Below are positions 35,459 through 43,728 of a DNA stretch of 64,000 nucleotides, piece by piece. Source of the DNA: Paenibacillus silvestris (GTDB lineage Bacteria; Bacillota; Bacilli; Paenibacillales; NBRC-103111); contig NZ_WTUZ01000039.1 of assembly GCF_009882985.1 (NCBI RefSeq), positions 558,001 through 622,000 of the forward strand, read 5' to 3'. How positions within the stretch are numbered: position 1 is the stretch's first letter; every line of letters begins with the position of its first letter. The notes under the pieces are model-generated. The model was given only the letters and a program-made list of their open reading frames with translations. It searched no databases and was not told the origin of the DNA. The position numbers and the translations under genes are program-made.

Positions 35459-38400
35459 ATGAATGCCAAGAAAAAAATCTTAAGCTCCGTCTTGGGCGTA
35501 TCTCTACTTTTCTCAATGGCGCCCGCCGCCTTCGCGACTAACAATTACTACCCGTCCAATCAAGGTCCTTCTCAAGCCCAACCGCCAGCAGGACGCGAGT
35601 ATTTCCCTACTGATATAAGTAAGCTGCCAAGTTCTGAAGGCCTGCCAGATCTGTTTAAGCAACTTGACCCCACGAAGGGAACGAACGGTTCTGTGACTAC
35701 GAAGGAAGAATGGACACAAAGGCGTTCAGAACTCTCTGACTTGCTTCAGTATTACTACTACGGCTACGAAAAGAAGACCGCTAAAGAGAATGTTTCCTAT
35801 TCAGGCAACCTAGGTACGAGCAACGCAACGCTTACGGTTACCGTCAAGAACCCCGAAAATGACAAGTCCGGCAGCTACAATGTAACCGGCATTTACATCC
35901 CGACTTACAAAGAGGGAGTAGCGGATGCCGATCTAAAAGCTGGCGAAACCAATATCGCGCCTCCCTATCCGTTTGTTATCGGCGTAGGTGGCGGCGTTTC
36001 TGCGAACATGCGCAATGCCTTCCTGCGTCGCGGTTACGCTGTGATGAACAATCCCACAGGCACAATCTACAGCGACAACGCGAGCCGAAGCGGCTTGTAC
36101 ACCACATTGTATCCTTTTAATAAGGATACATACGAGGGCAATTCCGGCGCGCTGATGGGCTGGGCATGGGGAATTTCCCGCACCATCGACGCGCTCGAAA
36201 ATGGCGCATATCAAGGCCTCATCGACCCGACTCGGTCGGTTGTCACGGGTGTTTCGCGCAATGGTAAAGGCGCAGCTCTCGCTGGAGCCTTCGACGAACG
36301 TATCCGCATTGTCGTGCCTGTCGATCCCGGCCAGGGCGGAATAGCCTCGATGCGATATAGCTCCGAAGGTCGCATCTACAACTATAACGTGCCTAATAGC
36401 AGTACTGGAGCTCCGAATGCTTCTTACAGCAACTCCAATATGAACCGGAGTTTCTTCCGTAACGAGAAGCCTACCAACCTGCTCACTACCGGCGAAGCCC
36501 ATTGGCTGGACGTTAAAGCGGAGGATTTCCGGAATGAACTCGACAATCTTCCTTTTGACTCGCATGCACTTGCTGCGCTGGTTGCTCCCCGACCACTTAT
36601 CACCTATACGGGTGAAGGCTTTGACTGGCTGAGCTCCCCAGGTACAGTGCTAGCTACAGTCGCAGCCAAAGAGGTCTATGAGCTCCTTGGTGTGGGCGAC
36701 AACATCGCCGTCCGCGTCCATGACGGCGCGCATGCCTTCCAAGATCGTGACCACGCCTACCTGCTGGCGATCATGGACCGTGAATTCCACGGAGGAAAGT
36801 ACGGCGATCCGCTCAAGGTTGAAGGACCTGACACGTTAGGCGTTAACGTGAACCCGCCACTTCATCCTGCTGCCACCTACAGCAGCGTGTGGAATATGTC
36901 TGTCTATCCGTATGAAGTAGACAGTTCATTTATCCGTTGGTCGCAGCCGGGCAAGTACTCGATTTATACGACGAATGAGATGTTGACAGCGGACAATCCC
37001 GCAACGATCAAAGCCTATTCGGATGCTCCACAGGTTAAGCTGGACACAGGCGCAGGCACTTATACCGCAGATGTCGTCCAAGGTGTTGCCACTTTTACGC
37101 TAAGCGCTGATAAGGTCAAAGCAGGCCGCTATACGCTTTCGACCATTGGAAGCAGCAAGGATAATAAGTCGGTCTACCTTCAAAGTTATGACCTCAAGGG
37201 GATTCTTCGCACCAGCATCACGGGTGATGACACGGGCGATCAACGGTGGGTTTTTGGTTTTACAAGTAAAGTCGATAAGAATGCTATCAAGATTTTCGCT
37301 AACAACGTACCAGTTCCAGCAAGTGTGAATGAAGGTCTGGAGCCGGGGTGGATACTGCCTTATGGCGCTTCCATTAACACTGGCTATTCGAGCGCTGACG
37401 CTGATAACACCAACAAGCACTCCTTCTTTCAAGAAGAAGTTACGGGTTTCCCGGCTAGTTATGCCGCTGGGACGAATAGGGTTGTCCGTCTCGAAGATGT
37501 GAAGCTGGAATCACTGCCAGGTTATAACTTTCAATTTTCTTATGATTTGAACAAAAATAAGTCAGTCATGCCGCCGTCATGGCCGTCCACGAATGTGAAG
37601 ATTGGCCCGAGCGCCAATTGGCCGCAATATCCGAACAAAAACACGGATACAGGGGCAAGACCCGAATCCCTTCCGTGGCCAACGACCAACTTGGGAGCGG
37701 TCACCTTTAATCCGAGCAATGCTGTAATTACACCAGACACTACTAGTGTTTCCATTGGCTTTGAGAATGCGATGGACCCACAGAATTTCGGTTTCGGCAC
37801 CAATTTCGCTAATGACTACACTGTAACATGGAGCGAAAATAATACCATTGCTACCATTGGCTTTGATAAGCCTGTAGCATCAGGTAGCAAGCTTATTCTT
37901 GCTCAGCTTAAAGACTCAGCGGGTAACGCTAACGTTCAGCCTTATGTTTTTGATCTTCAAGGTGTTAATGCAACCAGTCTGACAGGACCAGAGAATGTAT
38001 CTACTGGCGATGTATTTGATTTGAGCTTTGGGTTAAACGGATACAGCCAAGATGCCCTGGCTCAAGATATGACGGTAACCTTCAATACGTATAAGCTGGA
38101 CTTTATTGCACCAGCTTCACTTAATAACGATTTTAAAGTGGTCGATTATAAAGTCATAGAACCAGGCAAAATCCGCTTGCTTAATGTGTTTTTCGGCAAT
38201 TTGCAAGGGGATCCGAATGGAGCTCTGTTGAAGCTGCAATTCAAAGCCAAGCCGGATGCATCCGGGGATGCCGCTGTTACGGTTTCCAATGTCATTGTAG
38301 TTGGCAAGGATGACGTTGAGAATGAAGTCGCAGGAACATCGCATAACATTCATATTACTACCGTTGAGAAGCAGGATTTATCCGAGTTGATTGCAGAAGC

Positions 38401-38785
38401 ACAAAGCACCTATGCGAATGCAACCGAAGGTAGGCTCGTGGGTCAATATCCTGTCGGATCGAAAGCAGCACTGAATACAGCAATCAGCGCAGCTCTGCAA
38501 ATTGCAAATGATTCGTCTGCTACACAAAGTGCTGTAGATCAAGCCAAAACTTCCTTGAACGAGGCTCTGCAATTGTTCCGCAGCTTGGTCATTGTTTCCA
38601 TACCTGGGGATACCAACAATGATAATAAAGTAAGTGTTGGGGACTTGTCGAGAATGGTCAAAGCTTACGGCAAAACATCGCAAGATCCAGATTGGAATTC
38701 CGTAATGAGCTTAGACCTCAATCAAGACGGATTCATCGATATTGAAGATTTAGTCCAAATGGCCAAATTGATATTTAATTGGTAA
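35459..38785 (+). CDS. Secreted CE15 glucuronoyl-esterase-like enzyme with cohesin-like, FIVAR-like and dockerin modules
   Basis: 1108 residues with a signal peptide (KKILSSVLGVSLLFSMAPAAFA). Residues about 45-460 are an alpha/beta-hydrolase of the CE15 type: nucleophile elbow VTGVSRNGKGAAL with Ser266, LPFDSHALAALVAPRPL, and catalytic His425 in HDGAHAFQDR. CE15 enzymes split the ester between lignin alcohols and 4-O-methyl-glucuronic acid of xylan. A region of unclear fold, an Ig-like domain (about 748-838), a cohesin-like domain (about 841-968), a FIVAR-like helical segment (about 969-1045) and a type-I dockerin (1051-1108) follow. The dockerin has two complete calcium loops, DTNNDNKVSVGD and DLNQDGFIDIED. 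The next gene encodes a cohesin-like SLH protein, a natural partner. Confidence 0.88.
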   Translation: MNAKKKILSSVLGVSLLFSMAPAAFATNNYYPSNQGPSQAQPPAGREYFPTDISKLPSSEGLPDLFKQLDPTKGTNGSVTTKEEWTQRRSELSDLLQYYYYGYEKKTAKENVSYSGNLGTSNATLTVTVKNPENDKSGSYNVTGIYIPTYKEGVADADLKAGETNIAPPYPFVIGVGGGVSANMRNAFLRRGYAVMNNPTGTIYSDNASRSGLYTTLYPFNKDTYEGNSGALMGWAWGISRTIDALENGAYQGLIDPTRSVVTGVSRNGKGAALAGAFDERIRIVVPVDPGQGGIASMRYSSEGRIYNYNVPNSSTGAPNASYSNSNMNRSFFRNEKPTNLLTTGEAHWLDVKAEDFRNELDNLPFDSHALAALVAPRPLITYTGEGFDWLSSPGTVLATVAAKEVYELLGVGDNIAVRVHDGAHAFQDRDHAYLLAIMDREFHGGKYGDPLKVEGPDTLGVNVNPPLHPAATYSSVWNMSVYPYEVDSSFIRWSQPGKYSIYTTNEMLTADNPATIKAYSDAPQVKLDTGAGTYTADVVQGVATFTLSADKVKAGRYTLSTIGSSKDNKSVYLQSYDLKGILRTSITGDDTGDQRWVFGFTSKVDKNAIKIFANNVPVPASVNEGLEPGWILPYGASINTGYSSADADNTNKHSFFQEEVTGFPASYAAGTNRVVRLEDVKLESLPGYNFQFSYDLNKNKSVMPPSWPSTNVKIGPSANWPQYPNKNTDTGARPESLPWPTTNLGAVTFNPSNAVITPDTTSVSIGFENAMDPQNFGFGTNFANDYTVTWSENNTIATIGFDKPVASGSKLILAQLKDSAGNANVQPYVFDLQGVNATSLTGPENVSTGDVFDLSFGLNGYSQDALAQDMTVTFNTYKLDFIAPASLNNDFKVVDYKVIEPGKIRLLNVFFGNLQGDPNGALLKLQFKAKPDASGDAAVTVSNVIVVGKDDVENEVAGTSHNIHITTVEKQDLSELIAEAQSTYANATEGRLVGQYPVGSKAALNTAISAALQIANDSSATQSAVDQAKTSLNEALQLFRSLVIVSIPGDTNNDNKVSVGDLSRMVKAYGKTSQDPDWNSVMSLDLNQDGFIDIEDLVQMAKLIFNW

Positions 38786-38804
38786 TTGGGAAGTAACAGG
38801 AAGT

Positions 38805-38841
38805 CAGAGGAGGACAGGAAACTGTCTTTCTCTGCTTTTAT
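38805..38841 (+). terminator. Strong hairpin between the CE15 and cohesin-SLH genes
   Basis: A 13-bp stem (38805-38817 with 38822-38834, two G-T pairs) capped by GAAA and followed by CTTTTATTTG. It lies 20 bp after the enzyme stop and 24 bp before the next TTG start, so it may be a partial terminator that sets enzyme-to-anchor ratio. Confidence 0.6.
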
Positions 38842-38864
38842 TTGAAGGAAGGTAGGGAGCTCGC

Positions 38865-39911
38865 TTGAAAAAAAACTCGCGTTTCGTCGTAATCATATGG
38901 CTCTGTATACTAATTTTGGGCTCGAATATGGCAGTAGCTGAAGCGGATACAACGCCTTCTTTTACTTTAAGAACTTTGGAATCGAGCATAGGAATCGGGC
39001 ATGAGGTCCAAGTAGTCGTTGTGGGAGAGAACCTGCTGGATCTCTACGGATTTGAAATAAATTTGAATTATGATACGAAGAGGCTGCTTTTTAAAAATGC
39101 CACAAGCAGCATACCCGGATTATCTGTGCCTGCACTGGTTAGCGGTAGTCAAATTAGGTTCGGGCACACCAAAGTAGGGGCAACGACGCCAGGAGATTCC
39201 GGAACGATCGAGATGGCTGCGTTTACCTTTGAGAGCATTGCTGAGGGCACGGGGAGTGTCGAGATTAATCAAGTGAAACTCGTTAACAGTGCAGTTGTAG
39301 CATCCACCCTTAAACCAAAAGCACGAATTGCTTTGGATGTGAGTGGGACAAAGGTGAAACAACCGATGGTATTTACCGACATTGCCGGTCACTGGGCTCA
39401 GGAGAATATAAATAGAGCGTCAATGCTTGACTTTATTAATGGATACCCGGACGGGACCTTCCGGCCTGAGGCATTGATTACAAGAGCGGAGTTTACCGTC
39501 ATGTTAGATCGAGCTGTAGCTTTATTGGCCTCGGGTGAGCAGTCGCTTGATTTCGCCGATCTGCTAGGCATTCCATCCTGGGCGCAACCCGCTGTCTTCA
39601 AGGCGGTGTCCGCAGGTGTAATAAACGGCTATGATGATCATACATTCCGTGCAGCAAATCCTATTTCCCGTGCAGAAATGACCGTAATGATTATGAGAGC
39701 TCTAGGCGAGGACATAGATCCCCAAAGCACGACTGACTTTGCAGATGCCGATGAGATCCCATCATGGGCTCATGCTTCTATTGCGCAAGCCGTGAAAAAG
39801 GGGCTCGTACAAGGAAGAGAGCAGCATGAGTTCGTGCCGTATGCTAATGCTTCCCGTGCAGAAGCCGTTACTTTGATTTTGGCATTATATGACGACATCG
39901 CAAATCGATAA
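38865..39911 (+). CDS. Cohesin-like protein with three SLH domains (cell-surface anchor)
   Basis: 348 residues, TTG start. Signal peptide FVVIIWLCILILGSNMAVAEA; then a single cohesin-like beta-sandwich (about residues 31-165) with LYGFEINLNYDTKRLLFKNA and GDSGTIEMAAFTFESIAEG; then three SLH repeats (about 169-348) with the wall-binding motifs ITRAE, ISRAE and ASRAE. SLH domains bind pyruvylated secondary wall polymer, so the protein should display its cohesin at the surface. The layout matches small anchoring scaffoldins of cellulosome-forming clostridia (OlpA-like). The adjacent dockerin-bearing esterase is the obvious partner. Binding is inferred, not shown. Confidence 0.85.
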   Translation: MKKNSRFVVIIWLCILILGSNMAVAEADTTPSFTLRTLESSIGIGHEVQVVVVGENLLDLYGFEINLNYDTKRLLFKNATSSIPGLSVPALVSGSQIRFGHTKVGATTPGDSGTIEMAAFTFESIAEGTGSVEINQVKLVNSAVVASTLKPKARIALDVSGTKVKQPMVFTDIAGHWAQENINRASMLDFINGYPDGTFRPEALITRAEFTVMLDRAVALLASGEQSLDFADLLGIPSWAQPAVFKAVSAGVINGYDDHTFRAANPISRAEMTVMIMRALGEDIDPQSTTDFADADEIPSWAHASIAQAVKKGLVQGREQHEFVPYANASRAEAVTLILALYDDIANR

Positions 39912-39921
39912 ATCATGCGAG

Positions 39922-39958
39922 ACAGCCCTGACATTCGAAAGGATGGAGGGCTGTTTTT
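39922..39958 (+). terminator. Terminator after the cohesin-SLH gene
   Basis: ACAGCCC (39922-39928) pairs with GGGCTGT (39948-39954), followed by TTTTGTTTT. Confidence 0.8.
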
Positions 39959-39987
39959 GTTTTCTGGGAAGATTTGAAAAAAAGGTA

Positions 39988-40047
39988 TTGCAATCGGTTA
40001 CAAGTGTGAATTATAATGAACACAGTTGGATGACTAGTATTACTAGT
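39988..40047 (+). promoter_or_regulatory. Promoter with cre-like site and ACTAGT palindrome upstream of the ABC operon
   Basis: TTGCAA (39988-39993), 18-bp spacer, TATAAT (40012-40017). TGCAATCGGTTACA (39989-40002) matches the cre consensus at 13 of 14 positions. The 15-bp palindrome ACTAGTATTACTAGT (40033-40047) lies just after the expected start. A further half-like CTGGTATTATT follows. Same architecture as 34820-34875. Confidence 0.78.
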
Positions 40048-40138
40048 AAGACTAATTAGACTGGTATTATTTATTGGGAGCGATTTGTTAGTAGATCAAC
40101 TTGGTATCAAAAATTTCATTAAAAAGGATGAACGCTTT

Positions 40139-41083
40139 ATGCAGATTGAAATTAGCCAGACGACATCCTCAGCGGCGATCAAACGAAGTCGAGTGTCTTT
40201 TTTTAGACGCCAATGGCAGTTGTATGTCCTAATGATTATCCCTATGGCCTACTTTGTAATTTTCAAGTACATCCCTATGGCGGGGGTTGCGGTTGCGTTT
40301 AAGGACTATAACTTGTTCAAGGGCGTCTGGGGCAGTGATTGGGTAGGACTAGACGTGTTTAAAGAAGTCTTTTCTCTGCCTCAATTTTATAGAGCGTTCC
40401 GCAACACGCTGGTCTTAAACATTTTGGGTCTGGTTACGTTCCCAGTCCCCATTATTTTGGCGGTCATGCTCAATGAGATCCGCATTAGCTGGTTCAAGCG
40501 AGTGAGTCAAACGTTAATGTACTTGCCGCATTTTATTTCCTGGGTAATTGTCGGTGGGATGGCAATTGAGCTTCTATCCACCAACAATGGGACGATTAAC
40601 GAAATGATCAAGGCAATTGGCGGCCAACCGATTCCGTTTCTGGAAAAACCGATGTACTGGATTTCTACTTACGTAGGAACTGGCTTATGGCACCATGCGG
40701 GCTGGGGAACGATTTTGTATTTGGCTGCGCTTACAGGAATTAATAAGGAATTATATGAAGCTGCGGAAGTGGACGGAGCGTCCCGTATGCGGAAGATTTG
40801 GCATATTACATTGCCAGGCATCAAACCTACGATCATCGTTTTGTTCATTCTACAGATCGGTAACATGGCGAACATTAGCTTTGAACAGCCGTATGTCTTG
40901 CAAAATGGCTATGTGAAAGATGTATCCGAGGTTATTAGTACGTATGTATACACGGTTGGCATTCAGTCAGCGAGATTCGCTCTTGCTACAGCAGTAGGTT
41001 TGTTCCAATCGGTGGTAGGGCTCATTTTACTCTTAACGGCTGAATTTATATCTAGAAGAGTCAATAACCAAGGGATTTTCTAA
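40139..41083 (+). CDS. ABC sugar transporter permease, LplB type
   Basis: About 315 residues from ATG 40139 (AAGGAT upstream); TTG 40085 is a possible longer start. Six transmembrane helices. The start LYVLMIIPMAYFVIFKYIPMAGVAVAFKDY and the EAA loop YEAAEVDGASRMRKIWHITLPGIKP are characteristic of the LplB/YteP group in the CUT1 family. In Paenibacillus such permeases import aldouronates and other plant oligosaccharides. It forms an operon with the second permease and a binding protein; no ATPase gene is present. Confidence 0.92.
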   Translation: MQIEISQTTSSAAIKRSRVSFFRRQWQLYVLMIIPMAYFVIFKYIPMAGVAVAFKDYNLFKGVWGSDWVGLDVFKEVFSLPQFYRAFRNTLVLNILGLVTFPVPIILAVMLNEIRISWFKRVSQTLMYLPHFISWVIVGGMAIELLSTNNGTINEMIKAIGGQPIPFLEKPMYWISTYVGTGLWHHAGWGTILYLAALTGINKELYEAAEVDGASRMRKIWHITLPGIKPTIIVLFILQIGNMANISFEQPYVLQNGYVKDVSEVISTYVYTVGIQSARFALATAVGLFQSVVGLILLLTAEFISRRVNNQGIF

Positions 41084-41094
41084 GGGGTGAAACG

Positions 41095-41967
41095 ATGTAT
41101 CAAAATCCTACAAATAGAATTGTAGACGCTGCTATTATTGTTGTAATTGGAGTTTTCTGTTTGTTCTGTGTTGTGCCAATGATTCATATGTTCGCTTTAT
41201 CGTTAAGCGGAAACAGACCGATTATGTCTGGCGAAGTAACCCTCTGGCCAATTGAATGGACCTGGGGAGCGTACAAATCGGTGCTTGGAGATTTCGCAAT
41301 GCTTCGCTCACTATTCTTTACGATTCTGTTGGTTGCTGGGTATACATTGCTAACGATGGCCGTAACAGTGATGGCTGCGTATCCACTGAGCCGACGGGAT
41401 TTCAAAGGAAAACATATCTTCTTCTTGCTTATTATCATCACGATGTTCTTCAATCCGGGAATCATTCCGCATTACTTACTGATCAAGCAGCTTGGCATGT
41501 TAAACACAGTTTTCTCCTTAGTCGTGCCGATCTTGATCAACGCGTTTCTCCTGATTATTCTAAAAACAAACTTTTCACAGCTTCCGGCTGAGCTGGAAGA
41601 CTCCGCATGGATGGATGGGTGTGGACACTTCCGATTCTTGCTCAAAATCGTGCTTCCGCTTTCGCTGCCGATCTTAGCGACGATTGGCCTTTATTCTGCG
41701 GTAGATCGCTGGAATATGTTCCAGGATGCCTTATTTTATGTGAACGATCAGCATCTCTATCCGATTCAATTGAAGCTCTACGAAATGGTCATTAATAGTC
41801 AAGCCAATGATGCATCCGCTCAGGAGGGGTTCAACTCCTCGACGCCGATTCCTCAAAGCTTGCAGGCTGCCAGCATTATGTTCTCGACCGTGCCGATCCT
41901 GCTCGTATATCCTTGGCTGCAGCGTTATTTCATTTCCGGTATGCTTGTCGGTGCCGTTAAAGGTTAA
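41095..41967 (+). CDS. ABC sugar transporter permease, YtcP/LplC type
   Basis: 290 residues, six transmembrane helices, start 11 bp after the first permease. The EAA-like loop reads LPAELEDSAWMDGCGHFRFLLKIVLP, and the end YPWLQRYFISGMLVGAVKG is typical of CUT1 second permeases. It pairs with the LplB-type subunit. Confidence 0.92.
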   Translation: MYQNPTNRIVDAAIIVVIGVFCLFCVVPMIHMFALSLSGNRPIMSGEVTLWPIEWTWGAYKSVLGDFAMLRSLFFTILLVAGYTLLTMAVTVMAAYPLSRRDFKGKHIFFLLIIITMFFNPGIIPHYLLIKQLGMLNTVFSLVVPILINAFLLIILKTNFSQLPAELEDSAWMDGCGHFRFLLKIVLPLSLPILATIGLYSAVDRWNMFQDALFYVNDQHLYPIQLKLYEMVINSQANDASAQEGFNSSTPIPQSLQAASIMFSTVPILLVYPWLQRYFISGMLVGAVKG

Positions 41968-42054
41968 TAGTTCCTCTTCGGTGGACAAGGCAAGCATTCT
42001 ACTGCCGAAGGTTCTATATTAAAAAATCAGTTGAGATTAAAGGGAGGCAACACA

Positions 42055-43665
42055 ATGCGGAAAATGCTTCATAAATCAGTGAATACGACATTGACAGTAG
42101 CAATGGCATCTTGTTTAGTACTAACTGCTTGCAGCAGTAATCCTTCAAGTAGTACCACCGAAAACAGCAGTTCACCTGCGGCTGGCAGCGCCACTACGGC
42201 ACCAAGCTCAAAGCCAATTACGCTTACAGTAGAGCTTTTTGACAGGGCTAATACGCCAGCAGGCGCTCCACCAATCACAGACAACTTCATGACGCAATAC
42301 ATTCAAGAAAATTTCGGTAAACCGAACAATATCACAGTCAAATTCGTAACCGTGCCACGTTCTGAAGAAGTTAAAAAGCTGAATGTCTTGATGGCTTCTA
42401 ACTCTGCGCCGGATATTGTCTTCACTTATGATAAGCCGACAGTACAGAACTATGCGCAAAGTGGAGGATTGGCGGATTTGGGGCCAGTGATTGATAAAGT
42501 GGGTCCTCAACTGAAAAAAGTACTAGCACCTTCCTTACCAGATGGCATGTTCAATGGTAAACAATATGCGATTCCTGCACTTCGCGTTATTCAATCCCAG
42601 ACAACAACGTTTGTTCGTAAGGATTGGCTGGATAAGCTGAATATGCCAGTGCCGACGACGACGGACCAATTTCTGCAAACAATGAGGGCTTTTAAAGAAA
42701 AAGACCCGGGAAATACAGGCGGAAAAGTTATCCCTTATTCCTATATCGATATTTTCCACATGCAGCCGTTAATTCAATCCTTCTGGGATTGGAGCAAAAT
42801 CACGCCAGCGGATCTGTATGCTACGCCAAACTGGGAGCAGCCCGGTAATAAAGACGGCCTCAAATTCTTAAATCAAATGTACAATGAAGGTTTAATTGAT
42901 AAGGATTTTGCGCTTGCTTCTGACTTTAGCCAGGCATTCGCTCAGCAAATGGTGAATGGCATCGCAGGAGCAGGTACACCGAATACGAATGAACCCGTTT
43001 ATAATGGCTATTATTCGAACTTGAAGAAGAACAACCCAGCAGCAGAGTTGGTGGCAATCGATCCGTTCTCAACGAAAGACGGCAAACATCCTAAGCCTAA
43101 ATATCCTGCCTACGGTGCGTATCTAATGATTCCAAAAGCAAGCCCGAATGTTGAGGCGGCCGTGAAATATTTGAACTGGATGTCTGAGCCTAAAAATATC
43201 CTGGCGCTTCAAAATGGTAAGGAAGGCGTTTCCTACAAACTAGACAGTAACGGTGTACCTCTTAACCTTGATACTGCGGAAGCGAAACAAATCCTGTATA
43301 ACTACTATGATTATGCCATCATCTTAAATGGTAAATATGTGAGTCCAGATGAGCCGCAAAAAAATATCGAAGCAAATGCAACAGATCCGAACTTTAAAGA
43401 TTTTACAGTGAAGAGTATTCAAGCCGGAGCTAATGATGCCTATACAATTCCGCGAGTTGATACACCGATTCAGGCTGAAGTGAAGTATGCAACCATTTTG
43501 AAGGATAAAGAAAAAGAAATGTTAACCAAAATCGCCACTGCCAAAACAGCTGATTTCAGTAAAGTATACGACGACCAAGTGAAAGCGTATATGGAAATGG
43601 GCGGTACGGCTGTTAAAGAAGAAAAGAAAAAAGCTTATGAAGAGTTCTACAAAAACCAAAAGTAA
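42055..43665 (+). CDS. Oligosaccharide-binding lipoprotein, LplA/YtcQ type
   Basis: 536 residues from ATG 42055 (GGGAGG upstream). Lipobox LTAC with Cys26, then a Ser/Thr linker. The long binding domain includes TVELFDRANTPAGAPPITDN, MASNSAPDIVFTYDKPTVQNYAQSGGL and WMSEPKNILALQNGKEG, typical of the 500-550-residue solute-binding proteins that go with LplB/YtcP permeases. It is the last gene of the operon. The ligand is likely a substituted oligosaccharide. Confidence 0.9.
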   Translation: MRKMLHKSVNTTLTVAMASCLVLTACSSNPSSSTTENSSSPAAGSATTAPSSKPITLTVELFDRANTPAGAPPITDNFMTQYIQENFGKPNNITVKFVTVPRSEEVKKLNVLMASNSAPDIVFTYDKPTVQNYAQSGGLADLGPVIDKVGPQLKKVLAPSLPDGMFNGKQYAIPALRVIQSQTTTFVRKDWLDKLNMPVPTTTDQFLQTMRAFKEKDPGNTGGKVIPYSYIDIFHMQPLIQSFWDWSKITPADLYATPNWEQPGNKDGLKFLNQMYNEGLIDKDFALASDFSQAFAQQMVNGIAGAGTPNTNEPVYNGYYSNLKKNNPAAELVAIDPFSTKDGKHPKPKYPAYGAYLMIPKASPNVEAAVKYLNWMSEPKNILALQNGKEGVSYKLDSNGVPLNLDTAEAKQILYNYYDYAIILNGKYVSPDEPQKNIEANATDPNFKDFTVKSIQAGANDAYTIPRVDTPIQAEVKYATILKDKEKEMLTKIATAKTADFSKVYDDQVKAYMEMGGTAVKEEKKKAYEEFYKNQK

Positions 43666-43688
43666 TTTCAGTTAAATAGCATAATCAA

Positions 43689-43728
43689 AAAAGTGGTTGT
43701 ACAGAATGATTTCTGTACAGCCACTTTT
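43689..43728. terminator. Bidirectional terminator between convergent genes
   Basis: 17-bp stem (43689-43705 with 43712-43728, one wobble, core GTGGTTGTACAGA) with A-run on the left and T-run on the right. Confidence 0.9.
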
